A stretch of DNA of 21,205 nt from an uncultured Campylobacter sp. (lineage in GTDB: Bacteria > Campylobacterota > Campylobacteria > Campylobacterales > Campylobacteraceae): the NCBI RefSeq assembly GCF_905373215.1, contig NZ_CAJPRT010000025.1, positions 1-21,205 on the forward strand. Direction: 5' to 3'. Under the pieces are notes generated by a model. It was not told where the DNA came from and searched no databases. It was given only the letters and a program-made list of their open reading frames with translations. A program made the translations under genes and the position numbers. Shown here piece after piece: positions 1 to 8,207 of the stretch; positions within the stretch are counted from its first letter, which is position 1, and each line of letters opens with the position of its first letter.

Positions 1-363
1 GCTTTGTGCGGCAGAAGCGACCTTGTCCTGCGCATTTAAATTTACTTCATCGACTTGCGAGCCCAAATTTTTCGTATCTGCGCTATGTTTTTCGGGAGAG
101 GAATTTGCCGCGCCGCGCGTTTCAGAAGCGGAATTTATCGCGCCGCCGCATCTTAATCTGGCGCCCGCGTTAAATTTAAACACCATCTCCTCCTCAAGCT
201 TGGCGGAGCGCTCGCTCGCGCTTTCGTAAAAATACGCCCCCGCGCACAGCAGCACGATCAACGCCGTGGCGATGATTTTAGCCCTTTTGCTTAAAATTTC
301 GTCCCGCACGAAAAAGATCGCCGCGATAAATAAAAATGCGAAAATAAATATTAAAAATCTCAA
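1..363 (-). CDS. Membrane protein downstream of murC, cut by the left edge (Cj1053c-like)
   Basis: The reverse strand is open from a TTG codon at 363-361 through 121 codons to the window edge, with no stop seen. An AAGGA ribosome site lies six bases upstream of the TTG, which is why I chose that start. The N-terminus holds a hydrophobic segment at about residues 2-18, a short charged loop (VRDEILSKRAK) and a second hydrophobic segment at about 30-45. A hydrophilic Ser/Ala/Asn-rich region follows. A small integral membrane protein directly after murC matches my memory of the C. jejuni order Cj1054c (murC)-Cj1053c. The biochemical function is not known to me. The hydrophilic part contains two AAATTTAA-type stretches that encode FKFN and VNLN, like the inserts in other genes here. 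The coding call is good, the function unassigned. Confidence 0.72.
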   Translation of the reverse strand, partial: MRFLIFIFAFLFIAAIFFVRDEILSKRAKIIATALIVLLCAGAYFYESASERSAKLEEEMVFKFNAGARLRCGGAINSASETRGAANSSPEKHSADTKNLGSQVDEVNLNAQDKVASAAQS

Positions 364-424
364 ATTTTATCCTTGCCCGCCCGCAGCGGAGTTTGGCTCG
401 TAAATTCGGTGAGAGTTTTCAAGC

Positions 425-1732
425 TTAAAATTCTCCGCGCAGTTGATAGGTGATGTCGCCTGCGCCAAATCCGATCACGAGCCCGTCGTTTATGATGTGG
501 CGGACGCCGAAAATATCGCTAAATTCTATCTTCTCGCCGTTTCTAAAGACCCGCTCGGTAAATAGCGCGCCCAGTCCCTTAAACTCCTCTTTTAGATCGA
601 TGCCGTTACTAGGCTCGCCCGCAGCGTAAACGGGCAGTACGACTAACTCCTCCACGCCCGCAAAGCACTCTTTAAAAGCGTTTAAATTCGCCTTAAGTCT
701 GCTGAAGCGGTGCGGCTGAAAGATCGCCGTGATCTTGCTAAGACCTAGCAGGCTAGCGTATTCGCGCGCGCTTTGCAGCGTCGCTCTGATCTCGGTAGGA
801 TGGTGGCCGTAGTCGTCGATGAGCACGAAGTTTGGGGTGGCGCACAGGATGTCGAAGCGCTTTTTGATCCCTTGGTAATTCAGTAAATTTTTGCGGATCT
901 GCTCTAGCCCCGTCTCGCACGCTGCGGCTAGGATCGCCAGCGACGCGTCTATGGCGATGTGCCTTCCTAGCCCGTAAACCTCGAAGCGTCCGAGCTCTTT
1001 AAGATTAAAGCTCATAAACGGCTGATGATCGCGTAGCAGCACCTTTAGATCCGTTATATCGCGCGAAGGAAAGAGCTTGATACAGCCGAGCTTTATCGAG
1101 CTTAAAAACTCGTCCTCGGCGTTTATCACGCGGATCTTAGCGCGCTCCAAAAAGCCGCGATACGCCGCGTGAAATTTATCCAAATCGTTGTCGTAATGAT
1201 CCATATGCTCGGGCTCAGCGTTGGTCACGACCGCGACGTAGGGGTTGGAATTTAAAAAGCTCGAATCGCTCTCGTCGGCTTCGAAGATGATGTTTTCGCT
1301 GTTTTCGTATTTCATATTCGAGCCGAACTGCTTGGAGATCGCGCCGATGATAACCGAGCCGTTTATCAGCGCCGAGGTTATCGCGCTCGTGGTGCTTTTG
1401 CCGTGCGCGCCGGCGACTGCGAAGACGCGCTTGTCTTTTAGCACGAAGGGCAGGGCTTCCTTGCGCGAGAGGCAGACGATACCCTTTTTGCGTGCGGCTT
1501 GCAGCTCGACGTTGTCCTCTTTGATCGCAGCGGAGTAGATGACGATCTCCTGATCTTTGATCGCCGAAGCATCGTGCGGAGTGATGATCTCCATGCCGTC
1601 CGCTCTTAGCTTGTAGGTCGTCTCGCTCTCTTTGATGTCAGAGCCTGAGATGATAAAATTTTTCTCGTGTAAAAATCTCGCTAATGCCGATATTCCTATG
1701 CCGCCGATGCCGATAAAATGAACCTTTTTCAC
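425..1732 (-). CDS. murC: UDP-N-acetylmuramate--L-alanine ligase
   Basis: MurC adds L-alanine to UDP-N-acetylmuramic acid using ATP, the first amino-acid step of the cytoplasmic peptidoglycan precursor pathway. The 435-residue protein has the N-terminal UDP-binding glycine motif GIGGIG (residues 8-13), the Mur-ligase P-loop GAHGKST (108-114), an acidic EADESDSS segment (151-158), the NAEPEHMDHY segment (171-180) and DDYGHHPTE (306-314) in the C-terminal domain. Its length is typical of the family. The start is GTG at 1732-1730, with AAGGA five bases upstream. The membrane-protein gene at the left edge starts 61 bases past the stop and is probably co-transcribed. No damage is visible. Confidence 0.96.
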   Translation of the reverse strand: MKKVHFIGIGGIGISALARFLHEKNFIISGSDIKESETTYKLRADGMEIITPHDASAIKDQEIVIYSAAIKEDNVELQAARKKGIVCLSRKEALPFVLKDKRVFAVAGAHGKSTTSAITSALINGSVIIGAISKQFGSNMKYENSENIIFEADESDSSFLNSNPYVAVVTNAEPEHMDHYDNDLDKFHAAYRGFLERAKIRVINAEDEFLSSIKLGCIKLFPSRDITDLKVLLRDHQPFMSFNLKELGRFEVYGLGRHIAIDASLAILAAACETGLEQIRKNLLNYQGIKKRFDILCATPNFVLIDDYGHHPTEIRATLQSAREYASLLGLSKITAIFQPHRFSRLKANLNAFKECFAGVEELVVLPVYAAGEPSNGIDLKEEFKGLGALFTERVFRNGEKIEFSDIFGVRHIINDGLVIGFGAGDITYQLRGEF

Positions 1733-2233
1733 CTTTGTCCTTAAATATTATAATAGAAAATTACGTTTAAATTTTTAAATCCCGCTTGCGCCGGCGAAAT
1801 TTAAAAATTTAAACCATTCCGCACCTTGAAATTCGCCTTTAAATTTTACGAACTCGCGGCGTCGTGTAATCCCGTCTTGCTACTTTCGAAAGCGCTTTTA
1901 AAATTTAGCTCTAGAAATTCGCCGTTTAGAATTTCGCCTTTTAAAATTTAGCGCTCAAAATTCCGCGCTTAAAACTCCGCTTTGAAACGAAAGCGCTTAA
2001 ATTTTACGGCTCAAATCTGCCGTTAAAACCTTGCGGCGAGCGGGGCGCTGCCGCGCATGCCGCATCGTATCGCGCACCGAAGCCGCGTAAATTTTAATAA
2101 ATTTCATCGCGTTCATCGCACGTCCACTATTTAAATTTACGCCTCAAATTTCGCCGCTTGGGCTACGCGGCAAAACTTATTCGCCGCTTTGCGCTTTAAA
2201 TTTAGCCGCTAAATTTAAAATTTCGTCGAAATT
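1733..2233. other. Gene-free AAATTT-rich spacer between murC and recR
   Basis: This 500-base stretch has no credible reading frame on either strand. It is a mosaic of short AT blocks (TTTAAATTT, AAATTTTA, TTTAAAATTT) separated by GC-rich pieces of about 15-30 bases such as CGCCG and GCGCT. Reverse-strand TATAAT at 1752-1747 is close to murC but would give almost no leader. I see no clear terminator for the rac-recR operon that ends at 2234. The texture resembles the other gaps in the window and the inserts inside coding genes. Confidence 0.6.
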
Positions 2234-2803
2234 TTAAATATCGGTGCGCCCGTTGATCGCCTTTATTAGCGAGAGCATATCGACGTTGTCTAAGCTAACG
2301 CCCGTAGGCACGCCCTGAGCGAGCTTAGTAAATTTCAAACCCAGATCCGCGAGCTTGTCTTCGACGTAGAGCATGATGCCGTCGGAGTTGATGCCCGGCG
2401 TCAGCGCAAATATCAGCTCGCGCGCGCCGTTTCGGCTCACCATGTCGCGCAGCGCGCTCACCGTCTCTTCGCTCGCACTTTCTAGCACGAAGTAGCGCCC
2501 GTCGTAAATTTTATTACTCTCTAAAATAAAGATATCTTTGGGGTTTTCGACGATGCAAATTTTATCGCTCTCGCGCTCCTCATCGGCACAGTATTCGCAG
2601 ATCTCGCCCTCGCATACCGCACCGCAGATGCGGCATCTGTGCAGTCCGCGCACCGCCTCTTCGATATTGTGCGCTAAATTTAGCCCCAGAAAGGAGTTTT
2701 GCACGCTTACGTAGTAGGCAAAGCGCAGGGCGGACTTTTTGCCCACGCCAGGAAGCTTTTCAAAGCTCGCGACGAGCTCTTCGAACCTGTCTGTGCCGCT
2801 CAT
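2234..2803 (-). CDS. recR: Recombination mediator RecR
   Basis: RecR works with RecO (and RecF where present) to load RecA onto single-stranded gaps during recombinational repair. The 189-residue protein starts MSGTDRFEEL, with a helix-hairpin-helix around KLPGVGKKSALR (residues 16-27), a four-cysteine zinc site C57-x2-C60 and C69-x2-C72, then a Toprim domain beginning about residue 80 (KICIVENPKDI). The C-terminus carries the family segment LAQGVPTG. An in-frame start 87 bases further upstream exists, but the homologous protein begins at the ATG at 2803. This ATG overlaps the racS stop in an ATGA arrangement, so translation is probably coupled. It is last in racR-racS-recR. No anomalies. Confidence 0.95.
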   Translation of the reverse strand: MSGTDRFEELVASFEKLPGVGKKSALRFAYYVSVQNSFLGLNLAHNIEEAVRGLHRCRICGAVCEGEICEYCADEERESDKICIVENPKDIFILESNKIYDGRYFVLESASEETVSALRDMVSRNGARELIFALTPGINSDGIMLYVEDKLADLGLKFTKLAQGVPTGVSLDNVDMLSLIKAINGRTDI

Positions 2804-4041
2804 ATGGCGCCCTTCGGCGAAAATACTATCGAGAAGTAGTGAGTGCCGTCGCTGTAATTGTACTCGAAGCGGAATTTGTGCAGCTCGCAAATTTTATCGA
2901 TGATATAGAGCCCAAGCCCCATGCCGGTGGCTTTCTCGTCTTTATTTCTGATAAAGGCTTGCTTGTAGTGCTCGAATGATTTTGCAAGCGCTGCGCCGCG
3001 GTTGGCGACGCTTACTTTGTTTTCATCGCAGATGATGCGGACTTTTTTATCGCTGGAGTATTTTAGGGCGTTATCGATTAAATTTTTAATCGCTAGTGCA
3101 AACAGCCCGAAATCCACGTTTATCACCGCGTCGCACTCGATATCCGTGCTAATGAGCTCGTCCCAATTATCGAGCATCGACATATCTTTTACTTGCTCTA
3201 AAATGAGGCTGAAATGATAATCCTGATAGTTGAGCGAGTAGCTTTTTGAGAGCAGCTGCTCGATTTTGGCAAACTCGTTGATTAAAATTTCAAGCCGCTC
3301 AAAGACATTAACGAGCCGCTCTTTTTGTGTTTCGTCATCTAGCATTTCGGTGATGAGCCTGCCCTTGCCGATCGGGGTTTTAAGCTCATGCATGATGGTG
3401 CGTAAAAACAGCTGGCGCGAGCGGATCAGCTCTTGAATTTTGGCAATCGCGTTGTTAAATTCCTGCGCGACCTGCCCGATCTCGTCCTCGCTATGCGTGG
3501 CGGCTAAATTTACGTCCAAGTTGCCCTGGGCGAATTTTTTGATATTTTTGCTTAGTTTTTTTAGCGGCGTAAAACTTCGCACGATCGATAAATAAAGCGA
3601 GATTAAAACCGCCATCGTAAGCAGAAATCCGACCCAGAGCGGATCGTTTAAATTCTTCGTGCCAAGGCTTTCGAAAACAACGACGAAAGAGTTGTTTTTG
3701 ATATTTAAAAACAGTGAATTATTATACTCGACCGAGCTAAACTCGCCAATAGAAGTGTCTTGGACGAAAAAAATTTTACCGCTCGTGATGATGTTTTGGA
3801 TGATATTTTTGTCTTTTACAAGCTCCAAGCCATAGCTGGAGAAGTAGCGCTCAATATCGCTGGGAGGTGCATTACGCTTGTATAGCTCAAGTAGATTATT
3901 GACCGCGTTTATTTGATTAGCCTGCATGCTGCCTAGGGCTCTATTCATCTGCATCCGTGCGAACGTGATGAAAAGCACGCAGACTAAGATGATCGCGATT
4001 ACAAAAAAAACCGAAATTTTAGTGATTAAGGAGTGTTTCAT
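2800..4041 (-). CDS. racS: Sensor histidine kinase RacS
   Basis: Membrane sensor kinase partner of RacR. The 413 residues show a first membrane helix (about 9-28), an extracytoplasmic sensor region (about 30-133), a second helix (about 136-154), a HAMP linker (about 155-207), the phospho-acceptor HELKTP with His218, an N-box NLIDNALKYS (320-329) and a G-box GMGLGL (373-378). All catalytic elements look intact. The start overlaps the racR stop (ATGA), and its own stop overlaps recR, giving a three-gene operon. In C. jejuni RacRS is linked to temperature-dependent growth and low-oxygen metabolism; the assignment here rests on the kinase architecture and the conserved neighbours dnaJ and recR. 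The signal sensed cannot be read from the sequence. Confidence 0.92.
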   Translation of the reverse strand: MKHSLITKISVFFVIAIILVCVLFITFARMQMNRALGSMQANQINAVNNLLELYKRNAPPSDIERYFSSYGLELVKDKNIIQNIITSGKIFFVQDTSIGEFSSVEYNNSLFLNIKNNSFVVVFESLGTKNLNDPLWVGFLLTMAVLISLYLSIVRSFTPLKKLSKNIKKFAQGNLDVNLAATHSEDEIGQVAQEFNNAIAKIQELIRSRQLFLRTIMHELKTPIGKGRLITEMLDDETQKERLVNVFERLEILINEFAKIEQLLSKSYSLNYQDYHFSLILEQVKDMSMLDNWDELISTDIECDAVINVDFGLFALAIKNLIDNALKYSSDKKVRIICDENKVSVANRGAALAKSFEHYKQAFIRNKDEKATGMGLGLYIIDKICELHKFRFEYNYSDGTHYFSIVFSPKGAI

Positions 4042-4709
4042 CCGATGAGCTTGTAGCCGATACCGCGAACCGAAAAGATATGCTTAGGCGCTTTGGAGCT
4101 GTCGCCGATCTTGGTGCGTAGGCGTCCGATGATAACATCTAGGCTCTTTGAGTCCTTATCTTTTAGGCTCTTGCAATGGTATACGAGCTGCTCGCGAGAT
4201 ACCGAAAAGCTATGCTGCTTGATTAGGTATTCTAAAATTTCATACTCCGCAGGCGTTAGCACTAGCGATTCCTCGCCGAAGTAAATTTCATGGCGCTTAT
4301 CATCGATACGAAATACGCTATCCGTGGCGGTTTCTTCCTTCTCGCTAGCTTTTTTATAGCGGCGGATGAGGCTCATGATGCGCGCGTGCATCTCTTTTGG
4401 ATCATAAGGCTTGGGTAGATAATCGTCCGCACCGATCTGAAGGCCTACGACGCGATCGCTCACGTCGCTTCTAGCCGAGCTGATGATGATCGGAATGTCG
4501 TATTTCTCGTGGATCTCTTTGCAAACCTCAAGTCCGTCCATCCCCGGAAGCGTAAGATCCAAAATCAGCAGATCGTAGTTTTTGATCCCAGCGCTAATGC
4601 CCAGATACGGGTCTTCGAAGTTTGTAACTTGGATGTTAAATTTAGCCAGATATTCGGTTAGAAGCTGTGCGAACTCGCTGTCGTCTTCTATCATCAATAC
4701 ATTTATCAT
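4038..4709 (-). CDS. racR: OmpR-family response regulator RacR
   Basis: DNA-binding regulator phosphorylated by RacS. The 223-residue protein has a receiver domain with acidic pair E8-D9-D10, phospho-acceptor Asp51 (LLILDLTLPGMDG), Ser78 and Lys100 (LPKPYDP). A winged-helix domain follows with SLDVIIGRLRTKIG and the terminal FSVRGIGYKLIG, the usual OmpR/PhoB ending. It begins at ATG 4709 with AAGGAT upstream. It is first gene of racR-racS-recR and is divergent from dnaJ across a 130-base region containing a perfect palindrome, the natural candidate for its own operator. Synteny with C. jejuni supports the name. Confidence 0.94.
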   Translation of the reverse strand: MINVLMIEDDSEFAQLLTEYLAKFNIQVTNFEDPYLGISAGIKNYDLLILDLTLPGMDGLEVCKEIHEKYDIPIIISSARSDVSDRVVGLQIGADDYLPKPYDPKEMHARIMSLIRRYKKASEKEETATDSVFRIDDKRHEIYFGEESLVLTPAEYEILEYLIKQHSFSVSREQLVYHCKSLKDKDSKSLDVIIGRLRTKIGDSSKAPKHIFSVRGIGYKLIG

Positions 4710-4751
4710 TTTTTATCCTTTGCATCGTTGATTTGAAATTTTAAATATTGC

Positions 4752-4757
4752 ATTATA
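4752..4757 (-). promoter_or_regulatory. Putative -10 of the racR-racS-recR operon
   Basis: Reading the reverse strand gives TGTATAAT about 43 bases before the racR ATG, a perfect TATAAT box in AT-rich sequence, as expected for a sigma-70 promoter in this group, where -35 boxes are weak. The 15-base palindrome at 4767-4781 lies just upstream, over the -35 region. Confidence 0.6.
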
Positions 4758-4766
4758 CATAAAAAT

Positions 4767-4781
4767 AGTTAAGTCTTAACT
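4767..4781. promoter_or_regulatory. Perfect palindrome between racR and dnaJ (candidate operator)
   Basis: AGTTAAG and CTTAACT form seven-base arms around one central T. The site covers the -35 zone of the racR promoter and lies about 20 bases upstream of the dnaJ -10, so a bound dimer could affect both directions. A CTTGAGT sequence overlaps its right end (4780-4786); this equals one half of the HAIR site of HspR, but the partner half is not recognisable. Candidate ligands are RacR itself or a heat-shock repressor. Confidence 0.5.
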
Positions 4782-4801
4782 TGAGTTTTATTAAATTTAG
4801 A

Positions 4802-4807
4802 TAAAAT
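4802..4807 (+). promoter_or_regulatory. Putative -10 of dnaJ
   Basis: TAGATAAAAT includes TAAAAT at 4802-4807, about 33 bases before the GTG start. A start site near 4814 would leave a short leader containing the AAGGAG ribosome site at 4828-4833. Confidence 0.5.
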
Positions 4808-4839
4808 TGCCCCTTTTGTTATAGCTTAAGGAGAATTTC

Positions 4840-5931
4840 GTGGAAGAAGATTATTATGAAATTTTAGGCGTGGCGCGCGATGCGGACGCCGAGACGATAA
4901 AAAAGGCGTTTCGAAAGCTCGCTTTGGAATTCCATCCCGACCGCAACCAAGGCGACAAGGAGTCGGAGGAGAAATTTAAAAAGATCAACGAAGCGTATCA
5001 AATTTTAAGCGACGATCAAAAGCGCAGGATGTATGATCGCTACGGCAAAGAGGGCATCAGCGGCGCATACGGCGGCGCGGGCGGCGGAGGATTTGACTTC
5101 GGCTCCATTTTCGGCGATTTTTTCGAGCAAGCATTCGGCGGAGGTCGCTCGACTCGCCCTAGCGATCCATACGGCATAGATACCGAGCTAGCCGTAACGC
5201 TGGAGTTTAAAGAGGCTTTAGAGGGCGTACACAAGGAGATAAAATACAAGATTAAAAAGCCGTGCTCTACCTGCGACGCTACCGGCTCGAAAGACAAAAA
5301 AAGACATACTTGCTCCGCTTGCGGCGGTACTGGGCGCGTCGCGGTCAGACGCGGCTATATGAGCTTTATCCAAAGCTGCTCCGAATGCGGTGGTACGGGA
5401 GAGATCGTAAAAGACAGGTGTAAGGATTGCGGCGGCAAGGGCTTTACAGAAGAGGACGTGAGCCTTAAATTTGACATCCCCGCAGGCATTGACGACGGAC
5501 AGCGCGTGCGCCTAAGCGGCAAGGGCAACGTCTCTAAAACCGGCGAGATCGGGGATCTATACGTGATAGTGCGCGTGAAGGAGGACGGCCACTTCCTACG
5601 CGACGGAGATGACCTGTATATCGAGGTGCCGGTGTTTTTCACGCAGGCGATCTTGGGCGAGAGCATTGAGGTGCCGACGCCGCGCGGCAAGGCGGAGCTG
5701 AAGCTCAAAGTAGGCACCAAGGACAAGCAGCGCTTCACGATCTATGGTGAGGGCGCGCCGAATATCCGCACCAAGAAAAACGGCGATCTGATCGTGCAGG
5801 TAAACGTCCAGACGCCTAAAAAATTGAATGAGAAGCAGGAGGCGCTTTTGCGCGAGCTTCAAGAAAGCTTCGGCAGCAAGGGCGGAGACGACGAGGGGAT
5901 ACTCGATAAAATCAAGAATTTTTTCAAGTAA
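4840..5931 (+). CDS. dnaJ: Chaperone DnaJ (Hsp40, type I)
   Basis: Co-chaperone that stimulates DnaK ATPase and delivers unfolded clients. The 363-residue protein has the J domain (DYYEILGV, HPD at 32-34), a Gly/Phe-rich linker (about 69-102), four zinc-finger CxxC motifs (C142/C145, C158/C161, C180/C183, C194/C197), and the C-terminal substrate domains. The start is GTG at 4840 with a strong AAGGAG six bases upstream. The first zinc motif reads CSTCDATG rather than the usual CxxCxGxG, a mild variation. It is divergent from racR, as in C. jejuni. It is complete, and codon use is GC-rich compared with the next gene. Confidence 0.97.
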   Translation: MEEDYYEILGVARDADAETIKKAFRKLALEFHPDRNQGDKESEEKFKKINEAYQILSDDQKRRMYDRYGKEGISGAYGGAGGGGFDFGSIFGDFFEQAFGGGRSTRPSDPYGIDTELAVTLEFKEALEGVHKEIKYKIKKPCSTCDATGSKDKKRHTCSACGGTGRVAVRRGYMSFIQSCSECGGTGEIVKDRCKDCGGKGFTEEDVSLKFDIPAGIDDGQRVRLSGKGNVSKTGEIGDLYVIVRVKEDGHFLRDGDDLYIEVPVFFTQAILGESIEVPTPRGKAELKLKVGTKDKQRFTIYGEGAPNIRTKKNGDLIVQVNVQTPKKLNEKQEALLRELQESFGSKGGDDEGILDKIKNFFK

Positions 5932-6055
5932 GCTGTCTTGATCTGTCTTGCGCGGCGGTCTTGCGGTTTTATTCACCAAAGTACGGGATTTTCGCTTGGA
6001 ATCTCGCTAAGAGTTTGGATGTAATTTCGGTGTAAATTTCGTGTCATTATTTGGA

Positions 6056-6061
6056 TAAAAT
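6056..6061 (+). promoter_or_regulatory. Possible -10 upstream of the YkvI-like gene
   Basis: GGATAAAAT lies about 84 bases before the start codon in a steeply AT-rich leader (6040-6135). Other -10-like sequences are present in the same leader, so the exact promoter is uncertain. Confidence 0.3.
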
Positions 6062-6144
6062 TTAATTAGCATTTAATATTATTTAAATTTAAAGATTCTT
6101 AATATTAGTAAAGCAAATTAAAATTTTTATAATTAAGAGGTAGG

Positions 6145-7389
6145 ATGATGTTAAAACAAATTTTAAATGTAGCGTTAGCATATGTTGGGGTTATTGTCGG
6201 TGCTGGATTATCGTCCGGTCAGGATCTGATGCAATATTTCGTCAGTTTTGGCAAATGGGGTATTCTTGGAGCCGTTATTCTTGGTATCCTCAATGCCGTC
6301 TTTGGTAAAATCATTATTACATTCGGTAGTTATTTTAGATCCAATGATCACTTTGAAGTTCTTTCACAAATTGCTGGATCTATCACTAATAAAATTCTTG
6401 ATATTTCTTTAATTATTTGCTGTTTTGTGGTAGGTTTTGTCATGATTGCCGGGGCTGGATCAAATCTTAATCAGCAATTTGGTATGCCATTCTGGTCAGG
6501 AGCACTCCTATGTGCCGTATTGATAATCCTTGTTAGCTTTCTTGATTTTGAAAAAATCACGAATGTGATCGGAATATTTACGCCTATTATTTTTATCATG
6601 ATTATGATTATGGCAGTGTATACCTTTGCAAGTCAACGTTTTGATTTTAAAGAATTAGAAACAATTGCAAATACAATCTCTACTCCAATGCCAAATATCT
6701 GGTTTTCTGTTCTGAATTATTTTTCGCTCTGCGTTATGACAGGTGTATCAATGGCTTTTGTATTAGGGGGATCCATTATGAGGATTGGTGTAGCAGAAAA
6801 AGGTGGTACTTTGGGTGGATTTATAATCGGTATTATCATCACAGTTACAACCTGTATCTTATATGCAAATGTAAAACTTGCAACGACTGTTGATATTCCT
6901 ATGTTGGCTATTGCCAAACAGATTCACCCTGCATTTGCGTTTGTGTATGCACTTGTTATCTTCGGCTTGATCTTTAATACTGCTTTCAGTTTATTCTATG
7001 CCTTAGCAAAACGTTTCTCATCTAATCAATCAAAACGTTTTTATCCAATTATGATTGGCACCGTAGTTGTAGGGTATATATTATCCTTTATGGGCTTTAA
7101 AAAATTAGTATCGATTATGTATCCAATTCTAGGTTATATTGGTTTTATAATGTTGATGGTATTACTAATTGGGTGGATCAAAGAGAGGTCAAATGTTAGA
7201 GATGAGAAGTTTTTGCGTCGCAAGATGATTCGGTTGATCACAAAAAAATATGATGATGAACAGGAATATACGAAGGCAGATAAAGAAAAATTTCAGAAGC
7301 TGGGTGAGGATTCAATAGTTGATACTAAAAGTATTAAAAGCGATATCAAAGATCTTGTCAAAGAGCAGTTCGCTGATGATAACAAATAA
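6145..7389 (+). CDS. YkvI-family multi-pass membrane transporter, foreign base composition
   Basis: The 414-residue protein is strongly hydrophobic up to about residue 345, with roughly ten membrane helices, then a charged cytoplasmic tail rich in Lys, Asp and Glu. The first helix carries VGAGLSSGQDLMQYF, which matches the GAGFASGQE-type signature I associate with the YkvI branch of the APC/sodium-symporter-like superfamily. Substrate and coupling ion are unknown. Two adjacent ATGs (6145, 6148) follow AAGAGG at 6135-6140; the second has the better spacing. Composition is foreign: 6361-6420 has 15 G/C of 60, against 42 of 60 in dnaJ at 5641-5700, and codons are AT-ending (TTA, ATT, GGT). AAATTTT motifs are nearly absent from its body. 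Acquisition from a low-GC organism, perhaps a Firmicute, is inferred. No transposase or integrase lies beside it. Confidence 0.82.
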   Translation: MMLKQILNVALAYVGVIVGAGLSSGQDLMQYFVSFGKWGILGAVILGILNAVFGKIIITFGSYFRSNDHFEVLSQIAGSITNKILDISLIICCFVVGFVMIAGAGSNLNQQFGMPFWSGALLCAVLIILVSFLDFEKITNVIGIFTPIIFIMIMIMAVYTFASQRFDFKELETIANTISTPMPNIWFSVLNYFSLCVMTGVSMAFVLGGSIMRIGVAEKGGTLGGFIIGIIITVTTCILYANVKLATTVDIPMLAIAKQIHPAFAFVYALVIFGLIFNTAFSLFYALAKRFSSNQSKRFYPIMIGTVVVGYILSFMGFKKLVSIMYPILGYIGFIMLMVLLIGWIKERSNVRDEKFLRRKMIRLITKKYDDEQEYTKADKEKFQKLGEDSIVDTKSIKSDIKDLVKEQFADDNK

Positions 7390-7507
7390 ATAAAGTTCAA
7401 AAAAATAAAGAAAGAACGATTATTTGAATTGGTTGAATTTTAAAGGGCGGTAAAGGATTTCGCTTGAAATAAAAAGAGCTCGGAAAACCTTGATTAGCCT
7501 AATTTAA

Positions 7508-7513
7508 TATAAT
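7508..7513 (+). promoter_or_regulatory. Putative -10 of the small unknown gene at 7604
   Basis: TTTAATATAATG contains a perfect TATAAT 90 bases before the chosen start, within an AT-rich leader. It supports a separate transcript after the YkvI-like gene. Confidence 0.45.
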
Positions 7514-7603
7514 GATTTTAAAAAGATTAAATCAAACATATTTTCTGTTCTTTATCGTAAAAATTTCAAAATAAAAGCAACTATGAATTTAAAAAGGACA
7601 AAG

Positions 7604-8044
7604 ATGGATCGCAAAAATGAGCCTGCAAATTTCAGATCCGCGGATGATGAGATGTTTGCGTTTTTATCGAGCTTGGGCGATCGCTGGCAGGTGAGCGAGG
7701 GCGGAGTGAAATTTATAGAGGAAAATTTCACCTTCGTCGGCTCCAAGCCCGTCTTACGGGGGTTGAAAGATTACGCGACCGCGGACTGCCTGAGCTTTGC
7801 CGACGCCGGGAACTTCACAGACGCAAACCCCGCGGTAAAAGCGAGGATTTTAGGCGGCGAAATCTGCTATCTGGGCGATAGTTTAACGAGCGCCGAGGTT
7901 AAATTTGCGCCTGAATATTTTTACGATTTTTTAAAATTTATAATGGAGCAGGTTCCCGAACACCACTATTTTTTCAGCCCTACCGCGCGCTGGCTCCTGC
8001 TGGTTGCAATGGAGAAATACGTGGAATTCGCGGCTTTGGATTAA
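7604..8044 (+). CDS. Small cytoplasmic protein of unknown function
   Basis: I do not recognise this 146-residue protein. An upstream in-frame ATG at 7583 lacks a ribosome site, whereas AAAGGA precedes the ATG at 7604, so I chose MDRKNEPANF. There is no signal peptide or membrane segment. It is mixed alpha/beta in character, acidic and aromatic, with a C-terminal part EQVPEHHYFFSPTARW followed by a hydrophobic MEKYVEFAALD end. Codon use matches the host, unlike its upstream neighbour. The compact, acidic, aromatic-rich profile resembles many immunity-type or SMI1-like single-domain proteins, but that is only an impression and no toxin gene is nearby. A 45-codon ORF starts in its stop codon (TAATG). 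Confidence 0.7.
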   Translation: MDRKNEPANFRSADDEMFAFLSSLGDRWQVSEGGVKFIEENFTFVGSKPVLRGLKDYATADCLSFADAGNFTDANPAVKARILGGEICYLGDSLTSAEVKFAPEYFYDFLKFIMEQVPEHHYFFSPTARWLLLVAMEKYVEFAALD

Positions 8045-8181
8045 TGTTTGGGCCCGAGAAAATTTGCGAAATTTCGCCGCCTGCGCCGCGTAAGTTCGGA
8101 CTGGCTGCGGCCTGCTACGGCGTGACGGAAGATCGGTTGAAATTTATCGACTGCGGCAAGAACCGCGACGCAGTGGCATAA
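8044..8181 (+). CDS. Possible 45-residue ORF overlapping the preceding stop
   Basis: The ATG shares its A with the stop of the preceding gene (TAATG), suggesting translational coupling. The product has 45 residues, including FGLAAACYGVTEDRLKF and FIDCGKNRDAVA, with host-like codon use. It has no recognisable motif. It could be a real small gene, the tail of a formerly longer gene, or chance. It is convergent with ygjP, whose stop lies 26 bases away. Confidence 0.35.
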   Translation: MFGPEKICEISPPAPRKFGLAAACYGVTEDRLKFIDCGKNRDAVA

Positions 8182-8207
8182 AATTTAAGCGAGCGCCCGT
8201 TCGCAAA

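Noticed and set aside
4780..4801. Full HspR HAIR element upstream of dnaJ
   Set aside because: Only the left half CTTGAGT is present; the right half matches ACTCAAG at about four of seven positions.
5596..5979. 127-residue reverse ORF over dnaJ
   Set aside because: dnaJ is unmistakable on the forward strand; GC-rich genes produce long antisense frames.
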